This document shows positions 36,931 to 45,974 of a DNA stretch of 64,000 bases, in pieces. The DNA comes from Streptomyces sp. NBC_01429 (GTDB lineage: Bacteria > Actinomycetota > Actinomycetes > Streptomycetales > Streptomycetaceae). Both the position numbers and the translations under genes were made by a program. The notes below the pieces were generated by a model. It had not been told where the DNA came from. It searched no databases and was given only the letters and a program-made list of their open reading frames with translations. Location of the stretch: the NCBI RefSeq assembly GCF_036231945.1, contig NZ_CP109599.1:5731501-5795500 (forward strand), written 5' to 3'. Position 1 is the first letter of the stretch. Every line of letters starts with the position of its first letter.

Positions 36931-37749
36931 TCAGCCCCGGCCGATGTACGGCATCGCCGTCGCCATCACCGTCGCGAACTGGATGTTCGCCTCCAGGGGC
37001 AGTTCCGCCATGTGCAGTACGGTCCTGGCCACGTCGGCGACGTCCATGACCGGCTCGGCCATCCGCTCGCCGTTCGCCTGCGGCACCCCGCGCCGCGTCT
37101 GTTCGGTCATGTCGGTGGAGGCGTTGCCGATGTCGATCTGGCCGCAGGCGATGCGGTACGGGCGGCCGTCCAGGGAGAGGGACTTGGTGAGGCCGGTCAT
37201 GCCGTGCTTGGTGGTGGTGTAGGCGACGGAGTCGGGGCGGGGGGCGTGGGCGGAGATGGAGCCGTTGTTGATGATCCGGCCGCCCTGGGGGTCCTGGTCC
37301 CGCATCAGGCGGAAGGCGGCCTGCGCGCAGAGGAAGGTGCCGGTGAGGTTGGTGTCCAGGACCCTGCGCCAGGCCGCGTACGGCAGTTCGTCCAGGGGGA
37401 CGCCGCCGGGGCCGAAGGTGCCCGCGTTGTTGAAGAGCAGGTCGAGGCGGCCGTAGCGCTCGCGTACCGTCGCGAACAGGGCGTCCACCGCCTGCGGGTC
37501 GGACACATCGGTCGGTACGGGCAGTGTCGCCGCCGTACCCGGGGCTCCGGCCGCCGCCGCCCGCGCCGCCGTCTCGTCCAGTGTCCCCGGGCTCCGGCCG
37601 GCCAGGACCACCGTCCAGCCCGCGCCGGTCAGGGCCAGGGCGACGGCGCGGCCGATGCCCGAGCCCGCGCCGGTCACCAGGGCGATTCCCGGCGCGGGGC
37701 GGTGTTCCTGGTCGGTGGAGTCGGTCTTCCGCATGGCGTTCATGGTCAC
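36931..37749 (-). CDS. Short-chain dehydrogenase/reductase
   Basis: A 272-residue classical SDR. The cofactor-binding motif is TGAGSGIG near residue 25, the structural NNAG motif reads FNNAGTF, and the catalytic Ser and YxxxK appear as NNGSIS and YTTTKHG. It would oxidise or reduce an alcohol/carbonyl with NAD(P). Start codons at MTMNAM are clustered and the first three Met are all possible. It lies 121 bp upstream of the Gfo/Idh/MocA gene in the transcription sense reversed order (that gene is transcribed toward it), so the two may share a transcript. Confidence 0.9.
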   Translation of the reverse strand: MTMNAMRKTDSTDQEHRPAPGIALVTGAGSGIGRAVALALTGAGWTVVLAGRSPGTLDETAARAAAAGAPGTAATLPVPTDVSDPQAVDALFATVRERYGRLDLLFNNAGTFGPGGVPLDELPYAAWRRVLDTNLTGTFLCAQAAFRLMRDQDPQGGRIINNGSISAHAPRPDSVAYTTTKHGMTGLTKSLSLDGRPYRIACGQIDIGNASTDMTEQTRRGVPQANGERMAEPVMDVADVARTVLHMAELPLEANIQFATVMATAMPYIGRG

Positions 37750-37834
37750 GGAGCGTACGGGGAGACGCGACGCGGTGCGAGAGCCACGAGCGACGTGGCC
37801 CCTTCTCCCCGCACCCCGCCCCGCCCGTTACGTA

Positions 37835-37886
37835 TCAGGCATCCACTAGCGCTCAGGCACCCACTACCGCTCAGGCATCCGCCGGG
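37835..37886. repeat. 18-bp tandem units across the Gfo/Idh stop codon
   Basis: Plus-strand units TCAGGCATCCACTAGCGC (37835-37852), TCAGGCACCCACTACCGC (37853-37870) and TCAGGCATCCGCCGGG (37871-37886). Each begins with TCA, the reverse complement of TGA; the last one is the real stop of the gene. Confidence 0.88.
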
Positions 37887-38890
37887 TACCGCACCCCGAT
37901 GCGCTCCCGTACCGCGTCGAGCGTCCGCATCACCGCGAGCGTCCCGGCCAGCGGTACGAGCGGGGACTCCGTCTCCCCGGCCCGCAGGCAGCGCATCACC
38001 TCCGCCGCCTCGTACTGGAGCCCCCGCAGCCCCCCGTCCGCCGTGTACTCCTCGGGCTCGGCGCCGTCCCTGTGCAGTACGAAGCGCTCCGTGCCGAAGA
38101 AGCCCGACGGGACGTCGATGCGGCCCTTCGTGCCCGTCACCGTCGCCGTCACCGGGGTGCCCGCCGTCACCGAGCAGGTCAGCAGCGCGGTCGCGCCGGT
38201 GTCCCAGCCCAGCAGCATGCCGGTGTTCAGGTCGACGCCCTCCGGCGACAGCAGCGCGTCGGCCTGTACGCGGTCGGGCTCGCCCAGCAGCAGGTGGGCG
38301 AAGGAGACCGGATAGACGCCGAGGTCCAGCACGGCGCCGCCGCCCTGGGCCGGGTCGCGCAGCCGGTGGTCGGCGGCGAAGGGACCCTGGAGGCCGAAGT
38401 CGGCCTGGACGGTACGGATCTCACCGATCGCCCCGTCCCGCACCAGCTCCGCCAGCCGCAGGACGACCGGGTTGCAGTACATCCACATGGCCTCCATCAG
38501 GAACAGGTTCCGCTCCCTCGCCAGCGCCACCAGCTCCCCGGCCTCCCGCGCGTTGAGCGTGAACGCCTTCTCGCAGAGCACCGGCTTCCCGGCCGCGAGC
38601 GCCATCCCGGCGGCGGCCCGGTGCGCGGAGTGCGGAGTCGCCACGTACACGACGTCCACCTCCTCGTCCGCCATGAGCGCGGACCACTCCCCGTACGCGC
38701 GCGGAATCCCGAACCGTCCCGCGAACTCCTTCGCCGACGCCTCACTCCGCGAGGCCACCGCGACGATCTCCGCGTCCGGCAGCTCCCGCACGTCGGCCGT
38801 GAACCCCTGGGCTATCCCGCCCGTCGCCAGCACGCCCCAGCGCACGGGCCTGTCCCCGGCGATCCGCTCCGCTGCCCGCTCTTCTGTCAT
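37871..38890 (-). CDS. Gfo/Idh/MocA-family oxidoreductase
   Basis: A 339-residue NAD(P)-dependent dehydrogenase. The Rossmann fold starts WGVLATGGIAQGFTADV, and the conserved CEKAFTLNAREA matches the family EKP loop, although the Pro is replaced by Ala, giving EKA. The C-terminal alpha/beta domain includes GGGAVLDLGVYPV. Members act on sugars, inositols or dihydrodiols; trans-1,2-dihydrobenzene-1,2-diol dehydrogenase-like enzymes share the EKA variant. Substrate unknown. It is divergent from a drug-efflux gene across fewer than 85 bp. Confidence 0.9.
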   Translation of the reverse strand: MTEERAAERIAGDRPVRWGVLATGGIAQGFTADVRELPDAEIVAVASRSEASAKEFAGRFGIPRAYGEWSALMADEEVDVVYVATPHSAHRAAAGMALAAGKPVLCEKAFTLNAREAGELVALARERNLFLMEAMWMYCNPVVLRLAELVRDGAIGEIRTVQADFGLQGPFAADHRLRDPAQGGGAVLDLGVYPVSFAHLLLGEPDRVQADALLSPEGVDLNTGMLLGWDTGATALLTCSVTAGTPVTATVTGTKGRIDVPSGFFGTERFVLHRDGAEPEEYTADGGLRGLQYEAAEVMRCLRAGETESPLVPLAGTLAVMRTLDAVRERIGVRYPADA

Positions 38891-38972
38891 GGCCCCTCCA
38901 TCGGAAAAGGTCTGGACGACCCCGGCTGAGCTGAGAGCATAGGTGCGGATTCAACGACTCATGGAGATATGG

Positions 38973-40382
38973 ATGCCGGACGGCGGCCGAACCACCGAAG
39001 GACACGCACCACGCGAAGCACACATAGAGACGGGGCGGAAGCCAGGACAGCGTCGTCCGGCCGACCCCCCGATTCCGGACCAGCGACAGTCCCAGCCGCC
39101 GTCCGGCCTCCCACAGCCCGCGGCAGCGGCGACTGGGGCGACCGCGACCACACCCGCCGCCGCGCGCCGCGCCGGGCTGCTCGTCACCCTCGTCCTGGGC
39201 GGGCTCACCGCGCTGCCCCCGCTCTCCATGGACATGTACCTCCCGGCCCTGCCCGAGGTCACCCGCTCACTGAACTCACCGGCCGCGACCGTCCAGATCA
39301 CCCTCACCGCCTGCCTCATGGGCATGGCGCTCGGCCAGATCGTCGTCGGGCCGATGAGCGACCGGTGGGGACGGCGCCGGCCGCTGCTGCTCGGCATGTT
39401 CGTCTACGTCTTCGCCACCGCCATCTGCGCGCTGGCCCCCACCGCCGAACTCCTCATCGGGTTCCGGCTCCTCCAGGGCCTCGCGGGCGCGGCCGGCATC
39501 GTCATCGCCCGAGCCGTGGTGCGTGATCTCTACGACGGCGTGGAGATGGCCCGCTTCTTCTCGACCCTGATGCTGATCTCCGGCGTCGCGCCCGTCATCG
39601 CCCCGGTGATCGGCGGACAGGTCCTGCGCGTCACGGACTGGCGCGGCATCTTCCTCGTCCTCACCGTCATCGGTATCGCACTGACCTTCGTCGTCTGGAA
39701 GTGGCTGCACGAGACCCTGCCGCCGGAGCAGCGCCACAGCGGCGGCGTCGGCCAGGCGCTGCGCACGATGCGCGGACTGGTCGCCGACCGGATCTTCAGC
39801 GGATACATGCTGGCGGGCGGGCTCGCCTTCGCCGCGCTGTTCGCGTACATCTCGGCGTCGCCGTTCGTCGTGCAGGAGATCTACGGCGCGTCGCCGCAGA
39901 CCTTCAGCCTGCTCTTCGGCGTCAACTCCATCGGGCTGATCGCCGTCGGCCAGATCAACGGCAAGATCCTCGTCGGCCGCGTCGCGATGGACCGCGTGCT
40001 GTGCTTCGGACTGATCGTCATCACGCTCGCCGCGCTGGCGCTGCTGCTGATGACCAGCGGGGTGTTCGGCCCGGTGGGCCTCTTCCCGGTGGCCGCCGCG
40101 CTGTTCGTGCTGATGTCGGCGATGGGGCTCGCGATGCCCAACACCAACGCCTCGGCGCTGATGCGCACCCCGCACGCGGCGGGCTCGGCCTCGGCCCTCA
40201 TCGGTACGGCGTCGTTCCTGATCGGTGCCATCGCCTCGCCGCTCGTCGGGATCGCGGGCGAGGGCACGGCGGTGCCGATGGCGGTCGTCCAGCTGGTGTG
40301 CGCGCTCGGCTCCCTCGGCTGCTTCCTCGGCCTCGTACGGCCGTGGCAGCCGCAGCGTCCGATGGAGCGCCCGGCGGTCTGA
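38973..40382 (+). CDS. Bcr/CflA-type multidrug efflux MFS transporter
   Basis: A 469-residue major facilitator with about twelve membrane segments. The first segment region has LPPLSMDMYLPALPEVTRSL, diagnostic of the Bcr/CflA drug:proton antiporters, and motif A is GPMSDRWGRRRPLL. An unusual hydrophilic N-terminal tail of ~65 residues precedes the first span. The start is uncertain: ATG at 38973 has GGAG six bases upstream, while ATG 38961 and GTG 38943 are in frame without a clear site. Confidence 0.88.
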   Translation: MPDGGRTTEGHAPREAHIETGRKPGQRRPADPPIPDQRQSQPPSGLPQPAAAATGATATTPAAARRAGLLVTLVLGGLTALPPLSMDMYLPALPEVTRSLNSPAATVQITLTACLMGMALGQIVVGPMSDRWGRRRPLLLGMFVYVFATAICALAPTAELLIGFRLLQGLAGAAGIVIARAVVRDLYDGVEMARFFSTLMLISGVAPVIAPVIGGQVLRVTDWRGIFLVLTVIGIALTFVVWKWLHETLPPEQRHSGGVGQALRTMRGLVADRIFSGYMLAGGLAFAALFAYISASPFVVQEIYGASPQTFSLLFGVNSIGLIAVGQINGKILVGRVAMDRVLCFGLIVITLAALALLLMTSGVFGPVGLFPVAAALFVLMSAMGLAMPNTNASALMRTPHAAGSASALIGTASFLIGAIASPLVGIAGEGTAVPMAVVQLVCALGSLGCFLGLVRPWQPQRPMERPAV

Positions 40383-40399
40383 GCGGCGTTCCCTCTTCC

Positions 40400-40432
40400 G
40401 CCGGTCCGGCCGGGTCCTCCGGCCGGACCGGC
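40400..40432. terminator. Bidirectional hairpin between the MFS gene and the convergent secreted protein
   Basis: Perfect 14-bp stem: GCCGGTCCGGCCGG (40400-40413) and CCGGCCGGACCGGC (40419-40432) around a five-base loop. Confidence 0.85.
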
Positions 40433-40436
40433 GTGC

Positions 40437-41768
40437 TCAGTTCTCGCGGCGCGGATACCCGATCAGGTGCGTCCTGAACTTGCCGTCCGTCCAGCGGAAC
40501 AGGCCGACCCCCATGGTCTCCGAGCTGGGCAGCCGGACATTGGACGCCAGCGGCGCGGGCGCCGCGTTCTTCAGGTCCACCCGGACCGGCCTGCCGCCGC
40601 CCGCCATCGCGTCCGCCGTGCTGCGGGCGCTGATCGCGCCGTACGCCGTGCCGTCGTCCGCCACGCTCGTCAGGGTCAGCGGCTCGGTGCCGTCCGACTC
40701 CTCGAAGCAGTAGCCCTTCTTCTCGTCCAGATCGAAGGCGAGCCGCCCCGCGATCAGGTAGTGGCCGCCGGGGGAGGTGACCAGATGCGGGTCGTCGACC
40801 GGCTTGATCGCCGGCTTGCGGCAGCGGACCTGGACGACGGGCTTGCCCTTCGCCACATCGTGCAGCACCCACAGATCGTGGGTCTTGGCGTCCTTGGAAC
40901 CCTTCTTCCCCTGCCACTTGGCGAGGAGATAGCCGCCCGCCATCGAGGCCGGGATCCCGGACGCCGGATCGGCCTCCTTCGGCGCGACCTTCCTGCTGTA
41001 CCAGCCGCCGCGCACCCAGAACTCCCGCGCGCCGCTGACCAGCAGCCCCTTGTCGGTCATGGCGCGCACCTGGGTCAGCTTGCGGCAGTCCCCGCACCCC
41101 TTGGGGTAACCGAGCGAGCCCGGCGGGACCTTGACCACCTCGCGGGTCTCCGGATCGACGACCGCGCTGGTCGCCTTGCCGTCGCTGATCACGATGCCGG
41201 GGCCGTCCGCGCTCACCACCGGAGCGTCCGTCCAGGGGACCTCGACCCGGGAGACCTTGCCGGAGGCCGCGTCGTACACGTCGAGGGAGACGATCGACTC
41301 GGCGGCCTTCAGCGCCTGCGGGCTGAGCTTCCCGTACGACCAGGTGACGAAGTAGTCCTGGCCGTCCTTGGAGACGGAGAGCAGCCGGGGGAAGCGGTCG
41401 TTGGCGAACAGCGGGCGCCATGCCTCGCCCTCCCAGCCGTACTTCCCGGTCGCCGGATTCAGCGTCCGCAGCCGGAACAGCTCGCTGCCGACCCGCTCCA
41501 GATAGGCGACGCGGTTGGTGGCCTCGGCGATCGCGTACTCGGTGGAGCCGTCCGGCACGTCCCAGCCGCGCTTCGTGTCGAACGCGGAGGGAACGGTCAG
41601 CCGGGGCGCACGGTCGGCGACATCCGTCGACATCGTCGTCCTGGGCACGTCCGTGCCCTTCGCCTTGGCCTTGGTGGCTTGCTTGCCGCCACAGGTGGCG
41701 AGCAGGAGGAGCAGCGCCAGCACGATCACCCCGACCACCAGGGTGATCCGTACGACCCTCTGTCTCAT
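40437..41768 (-). CDS. Exported beta-propeller-like protein of unknown function
   Basis: A 443-residue protein. A basic start (MRQRVVR) and a long hydrophobic segment (ITLVVGVIVLALLLLLATC) form a signal peptide or anchor; LATC is a weak lipobox because Thr at -1 is uncommon. The mature part consists of repeated beta-rich blocks with bound-value language (FPRLLSVSKDGQDYFVTWSY, HLVTSPGGHYLIAGRLAFDL), consistent with a propeller. Two Cys pairs (CGDCRK and CRKP/CFEE) may form disulfides. I do not recognise a specific family or function. Confidence 0.75.
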   Translation of the reverse strand: MRQRVVRITLVVGVIVLALLLLLATCGGKQATKAKAKGTDVPRTTMSTDVADRAPRLTVPSAFDTKRGWDVPDGSTEYAIAEATNRVAYLERVGSELFRLRTLNPATGKYGWEGEAWRPLFANDRFPRLLSVSKDGQDYFVTWSYGKLSPQALKAAESIVSLDVYDAASGKVSRVEVPWTDAPVVSADGPGIVISDGKATSAVVDPETREVVKVPPGSLGYPKGCGDCRKLTQVRAMTDKGLLVSGAREFWVRGGWYSRKVAPKEADPASGIPASMAGGYLLAKWQGKKGSKDAKTHDLWVLHDVAKGKPVVQVRCRKPAIKPVDDPHLVTSPGGHYLIAGRLAFDLDEKKGYCFEESDGTEPLTLTSVADDGTAYGAISARSTADAMAGGGRPVRVDLKNAAPAPLASNVRLPSSETMGVGLFRWTDGKFRTHLIGYPRREN

Positions 41769-41946
41769 GGTCCCCCCGGGAGAGCGCTCGCTGGACAGCC
41801 GAGGGCCGTAGCGTAGCAACTGCTTCCAGCGCCTCAGTGGTTCCGTCCGGCCCCGGGAAGCGCCCTGTCCGTTTGCCGTCGCCCGGTGCCCGCTTCCCGC
41901 CCGCGTACCGGTTCGGAGCCACGGATTCCGCGTCTACGATTTGTCG

Positions 41947-42942
41947 GTGAACGCCACTCTCCCCACCTCGGAAGCCCTGCGGTCCGCCCTCGCGGGACTG
42001 CTCGAAGGGCTGCCGCCCCGGCAGGCCACCCAGGCCGTCGAGCGGCTGATCGCCAACTACCGGGGCACCACCCCCACCGACGCGCCCGTCCTGCGGGACC
42101 GGTCCGACGTGGCCGCCTACGCCGCCTACCGCATGCCGGCCACCTTCGAGGCCGTACGGGCCGCCCTGGCCGCCCTCGCGGACGCCGCGCCCGACTGGGA
42201 ACCCGGCAGCCATCTCGACGTGGGCGGCGGCACCGGCGCGGCGGTGTGGGCGGCGGACGCGGTGTGGGACCGGCCCCGTACCCCCCGGACCACCACCGTC
42301 CTGGACTGGGCCGAGCCCGCGCTCGACCTCGGCCGCGAGCTGGCCGCCGCCTCCGGGGCGCCCGCGCTGCGGGCCGCCGACTGGCGGCGGGCCAGGATCG
42401 GCGCGCAGCTGGAGCTGCCGGAGAGCGATCTCGTCACCGTCTCGTACGTACTGAAGGAACTCACCGCCCCCGACCGCGACGCCCTCGTCACCGAAGCCGC
42501 GCGGGCGGCGCGGGCGGTGGTGATCGTCGAGCCCGGCACCCCCGACGGTTATCTGCGGATCATCGAGGCCAGGGACCGGCTGATCGCCGCCGGCCTGCGG
42601 ATCGCCGCGCCCTGCCCGCACGACGCCGCCTGCCCGATCGAGCCGGGCACCGACTGGTGCCACTTCGCGGCCCGCGTCAGCCGCTCGTCCCTGCACCGGC
42701 AGATCAAGGGGGGCTCGCTGCCGTACGAGGACGAGAAGTACAGCTATGTCGCGGCGGTACGGTTCGACGCGCTCCCGGTGTCCGCGCGGGTGACCCGCAA
42801 GCCGCAGATCCGCAAGGGGCAGGTCCTGCTGGAGCTGTGCACGGTGGACGACGGGCTGCGCCGCGACACGGTCACCAAGCGGCACGGCGCGCTGTACCGG
42901 GAGGCCAGGGACGTGGCGTGGGGCGACGGCTGGCCGTCGTAG
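41947..42942 (+). CDS. Rsm22-like ribosomal small-subunit methyltransferase family protein
   Basis: A 331-residue protein. The N-terminal half has RATQAVERLIANYRG-like helices, the methyltransferase motif I HLDVGGGTGAAVWA and the VTVSYVLKEL motif. The later cysteine cluster CPHDAACPIEPGTDWCHF is conserved in Rsm22 proteins, where it binds an iron-sulfur cluster in the mitochondrial homologue. The C-terminus has LELCTVDDGLRRDTVTKRHG. The family supports small-subunit ribosome assembly. GTG at 41947 is used; a TTG lies two codons upstream. Confidence 0.88.
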   Translation: MNATLPTSEALRSALAGLLEGLPPRQATQAVERLIANYRGTTPTDAPVLRDRSDVAAYAAYRMPATFEAVRAALAALADAAPDWEPGSHLDVGGGTGAAVWAADAVWDRPRTPRTTTVLDWAEPALDLGRELAAASGAPALRAADWRRARIGAQLELPESDLVTVSYVLKELTAPDRDALVTEAARAARAVVIVEPGTPDGYLRIIEARDRLIAAGLRIAAPCPHDAACPIEPGTDWCHFAARVSRSSLHRQIKGGSLPYEDEKYSYVAAVRFDALPVSARVTRKPQIRKGQVLLELCTVDDGLRRDTVTKRHGALYREARDVAWGDGWPS

Positions 42943-43034
42943 ACCGTGACTTTTCGGCCCTCTTGACGCCGTCGACCTCGGGGAGTGATGATGCGGTGAC
43001 GGAAGGTGGCGGGCTGGATGGCTGAGGTGAATCG

Positions 43035-44228
43035 ATGAACGTTCGATTGATCGCCCACACCGCACAAGGTGGCGGGCACGGCCTGGGCCGCCGCCTCCTC
43101 GATTCGGGTTCCATGGCGCCCGACTGGGCCGAAGCCTATGAGGCCGTGCCCCGCTCCCACTTCCTGCCGGATCTGATGTGGCCGCATGACATGGCCACCG
43201 GCCGAACTGTCGCGGTCGACAAGAGGCAGGACCCGCAGGGCTGGCAGAGGTACGCCGACTCGAACGACCCCATCATCACCCAGTGGGACGACGGCGCTCA
43301 CGACGGCCCGGAGCCGGGCACGTCGTTCAGTTCGTCGTCGTCCATGCCGAGCCTGGTCTTCTCGATGCTGGCCGACCTCGCGGTGCGGCCGGGGCAGCGT
43401 GTGTTGGAGATCGGCGCCGGCACGGGATGGAACGCCGGTCTTCTGGCCCACCGTCTCGGCGCCGCGAACGTCGTCACCGCAGAAGTGGACGGCGCCGTCG
43501 CGTCAGCGGCACAGAAGGCGTTGGACCGTTGCGGGCTGCCGGTGGAGGTGGTGCACGGAGACGGCTTCCTCGGATACGCGAAACGGGCCCCGTACGACCG
43601 GATCATCGCCACGTGCGGTCTGCGGCAGGTCCCCTTCGCGTGGGTGGAGCAGTCCAGCCCCGGAGGCGTGATCCTCGTTCCCTGGGGGACTTACTACGGG
43701 CCCGGCGAGGCCACATGCCGGTTGGTGGTCGCCGACGACTGCCGGAGTGCGTCGGGGCCGTTCTCGGGTGCCGTGGCGTTCATGCGCATGCGCTCTCAGC
43801 GGCTCGTGTGGCCCCGGCATGACGCGTACGTACCGGAGGGTGCGATGGATGCCGCCGCCACGTCGTTCACGTCGGTCACCGAGGCGGAACTGCGTGGCAC
43901 GGGTAATTTCGACGTGATCGGATTCGCGCTGGGCCTGCGCGTGCCTGCCGTCGCCCACACGGCCGACCGTAAACGTGACGGAAGGCGTGCCGTGTGGTTC
44001 TACGGACTGTCGGACAGGTCGTGGGCGGTTGTGGTCTTCCGCGACGACCGCGCGGAATCCAAGGTGTACCAGTCGGGCCCCCGACGTCTCTGGGACGAAG
44101 TGGAAGCCGCACACAACTGGTGGGTGGAGCAGAAGCGCCCAGGCTTCCACCGCTTCGGCCTGACCGTGGACGCTGACGGCGAATGGGCCTGGCTGGACTC
44201 GCCGGACAATCCCGTGGCGGCGTGGTGA
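43035..44228 (+). CDS. Protein-L-isoaspartate methyltransferase-like protein
   Basis: A 397-residue SAM-dependent methyltransferase related to PCMT. The N-terminal part PRSHFLPDLMWPHDMATGRT is typical of actinobacterial PCMT-like proteins, including those linked to lanthipeptide-like (FxLD) systems. Motif I reads VLEIGAGTGWNAGLLAHRLG, and the PCMT GDG-like motif is VVHGDGFLGY. The C-terminal ~170 residues are an extra domain not present in classical PCMT. GAGGTGA five bases before the ATG is a strong ribosome binding site. It neighbours an XRE-DUF397 regulator set, a common pairing; the protein or peptide it modifies is unknown. Confidence 0.82.
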   Translation: MNVRLIAHTAQGGGHGLGRRLLDSGSMAPDWAEAYEAVPRSHFLPDLMWPHDMATGRTVAVDKRQDPQGWQRYADSNDPIITQWDDGAHDGPEPGTSFSSSSSMPSLVFSMLADLAVRPGQRVLEIGAGTGWNAGLLAHRLGAANVVTAEVDGAVASAAQKALDRCGLPVEVVHGDGFLGYAKRAPYDRIIATCGLRQVPFAWVEQSSPGGVILVPWGTYYGPGEATCRLVVADDCRSASGPFSGAVAFMRMRSQRLVWPRHDAYVPEGAMDAAATSFTSVTEAELRGTGNFDVIGFALGLRVPAVAHTADRKRDGRRAVWFYGLSDRSWAVVVFRDDRAESKVYQSGPRRLWDEVEAAHNWWVEQKRPGFHRFGLTVDADGEWAWLDSPDNPVAAW

Positions 44229-44315
44229 GCGGACAGGCCGCGTAGCCGTACTCGTGGCCCCGCCCGTGCGTGCGTGGACGCGTGGGCGGGGCCATCCGTG
44301 CCGTTGTCCGTGCTG

Positions 44316-44519
44316 TTACCGGGCGGCGAAGGCGACGAAGTCGGTCCAGGCGGCGGGGGTGGGGGTGAGGACCGGGCCGGTGGGGGTTTTGCTGTCGCGG
44401 ACGGGGACGATGCCGGAGGTGGCGGCGAGGTTGGGGGCGAACTCGACGCATTGGCCTCCCTTTTCGTCGCTGTAGCTGGACTTTTCCCACTGTGCGGCGG
44501 AGAGACCGGGTGTGTTCAT
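44316..44519 (-). CDS. DUF397 domain protein
   Basis: A 67-residue DUF397 protein: AQWEKSSYSDEKGGQCVEFA, then GIVPVRDSKTPTGPVL and a closing WTDFVAFAAR. DUF397 proteins partner with XRE-DUF5753 regulators in Streptomyces development (WhiJ/BldB-like pairs). Its 3' half is almost identical at the DNA level to the upstream DUF397 gene, so one arose by recent duplication. The ATG of MNTPGLS is preferred over MDP three codons earlier. Confidence 0.85.
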   Translation of the reverse strand: MNTPGLSAAQWEKSSYSDEKGGQCVEFAPNLAATSGIVPVRDSKTPTGPVLTPTPAAWTDFVAFAAR

Positions 44520-44694
44520 TGGGTCCATTCCTCCATCACCTTGTGCATCGCGTGGTTACCGGGCGGCGAAGGCGACGAAGTCGGTCCAGGCGGCGGGGGT
44601 GACGGTCAGGACCGGGCCGGTGGGGGTCTTGCTGTCGCGGACGGGGACGATGCCGGAGGTGGCGGCGAGGTTGGGGGCGAACTCGACGCACTGG
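44316..44694. repeat. ~139-bp direct duplication spanning two DUF397 genes
   Basis: 44316-44454 and 44556-44694 are nearly identical (240-bp offset, a handful of substitutions). Each copy encodes the same C-terminal DUF397 half. Such close identity can be expanded or lost by recombination. Confidence 0.85.
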
Positions 44695-44843
44695 CCTTCG
44701 TTATCGGCGCTGTAGCTGGACTTCTCCCAGGCGGTGTCGGCGAGGGTGAGGAAGGACCGGCTGAACTCGACGCAGTCGCCTTCTTGCTGGCTGCTGTAGC
44801 TGGACTTCTCCCACTGTGCTTCGGAGAGATCGAATGCGCTCAT
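44556..44843 (-). CDS. DUF397 protein with one and a half domains
   Basis: A 95-residue protein. The first half (AQWEKSSYSSQQEGDCVEFS, then RSFLTLADTA) is a truncated DUF397 repeat and the second (WEKSSYSADNEGQCVEFAPN, then RDSKTPTGPV) is a complete one. The start ATG overlaps the stop of the XRE regulator gene (ATGA, 44840-44843), so the pair is translationally coupled, the standard arrangement for this regulatory module. Confidence 0.88.
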   Translation of the reverse strand: MSAFDLSEAQWEKSSYSSQQEGDCVEFSRSFLTLADTAWEKSSYSADNEGQCVEFAPNLAATSGIVPVRDSKTPTGPVLTVTPAAWTDFVAFAAR

Positions 44844-45673
44844 TTTTTCCAGTCCTCCATAGCTTCACGCAGCATGCTCACCGACGCTTCCGGCGAGAGC
44901 GCGTCGGCGCGTAGCCGATCGTAAAGCACGCTTGCATCCGCTACGACTCTCCGCGAGTCGGTCACATGACCTGCTCCTAGCGTCTCCTGGTAGAGCATCT
45001 CCGGCTCGTCACCTTCGAACTTCATCAATGTAAACCCGAAAGACCAGGCGGGAGTTGCTGAACTGAACGGGAGCACCTGGATAGTGAAGCGAGGGGACTC
45101 CGCTTCCTTGATCAGATGTGCCATTTGTTGGGCCATGACAGAGGGGGTTCCGATCACACGCCGTAGACATGACTCGTCCAGGACGACCCACACCAACGGA
45201 CGCTTCTCGCGCTCCAGGATCTCGCGGCGCTTCAACCGACGTCCTACCCTTGCGGCGGTTTCGCTCAGGTCGTCGGTGGGGCGCCACTTGCGGAAGAGCG
45301 CATGTGCGTATGCCTCGGTCTGCAACAGGCCCGCGATCAGACTGTTGCTGAAATTTAGAATCACGGACGCCTGCTCTTCGAGCAGCACGTACGGCTCGAA
45401 CCAGTCCGGATACCCACCCTTCTGCGCGCACCGGTCCCGTAGCCGCGCGAACATCTCCGGCGTACCGAAGACTTGGTCGCAGCCCGCCGCGAACTCCGGG
45501 CTCGCCATCCGCTCCCCGGCCTCGACCTTCGCCACGTACTGCTGCCCGTACTGCGCGGGCGCTCCCACCTGCTTCTGGCTCAGCCCCCTCCCCAGCCGCC
45601 ATTCCCGTACCTCATTACCGAAGTAGGCGGCTCCGCTGACCGGTCCCACCAGCCTGTTCGAGTCGTGCGTCAT
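44840..45673 (-). CDS. XRE-family regulator with DUF5753 domain
   Basis: A 277-residue regulator. The helix-turn-helix occupies residues about 15-70 (LGRGLSQKQVGAPAQYGQQY, VAKVEAGER). The DUF5753 domain follows (YVLLEEQASVILNFSNSLIA, GLLQTEAYAHAL, LKRREILEREKRPLVWVVLD). WhiJ-type proteins of this build work with a DUF397 partner to control development or antibiotic genes. ATG of MTHDSN is used; an in-frame ATG lies six codons upstream. Confidence 0.9.
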   Translation of the reverse strand: MTHDSNRLVGPVSGAAYFGNEVREWRLGRGLSQKQVGAPAQYGQQYVAKVEAGERMASPEFAAGCDQVFGTPEMFARLRDRCAQKGGYPDWFEPYVLLEEQASVILNFSNSLIAGLLQTEAYAHALFRKWRPTDDLSETAARVGRRLKRREILEREKRPLVWVVLDESCLRRVIGTPSVMAQQMAHLIKEAESPRFTIQVLPFSSATPAWSFGFTLMKFEGDEPEMLYQETLGAGHVTDSRRVVADASVLYDRLRADALSPEASVSMLREAMEDWKK

Positions 45674-45708
45674 GCGTCCCTCTCCTTGCACCCCAAGCCC
45701 GTTGACGT

Positions 45709-45755
45709 GTGTTCAGTCCTTTTCAGCCTACGCACACATGCCGATCCTTGAACAC
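45709..45755. promoter_or_regulatory. Inverted repeat in the divergent gap of the XRE regulator
   Basis: GTGTTCA (45709-45715) and TGAACAC (45749-45755) are perfect inverted half-sites with a 33-bp centre, within the AT-richest stretch between the XRE gene and the small plus-strand operon. They could bind the XRE regulator at both promoters, a guess from position. Confidence 0.45.
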
Positions 45756-45790
45756 AGACCGTAATGATTCAACGACGGAGGGGTGCATCT

Positions 45791-45973
45791 GTGACGACCG
45801 GGAAAGCGGCGGTCATCGCCGCTGACGAGAGCGAGTTGGCCGATCCTTCGGCCTCCGACCTGTTCCACCGGCTGGTTCCCGAGAGCGTGCCCCGGCACTT
45901 CGCGGAGCCGACGCCCGAGCTGACGGCGCGCGTCGCGCGTGGATTGCGGGGGCTGGTCGATGGAGGGCAGTGA
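45791..45973 (+). CDS. Small hypothetical protein
   Basis: A 60-residue acidic/neutral protein (TTGKAAVIAADESELADPSA, then FHRLVPESVPRHFAEPTPEL). It opens the plus-strand string divergent from the XRE regulator. GTG 45791 is used with GAGGGG about eight bases upstream. The next ATG is one base after its stop. No recognised domain; it could equally be a small regulatory partner or a peptide substrate for a neighbouring enzyme. Confidence 0.55.
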   Translation: MTTGKAAVIAADESELADPSASDLFHRLVPESVPRHFAEPTPELTARVARGLRGLVDGGQ

Positions 45974-45974
45974 G

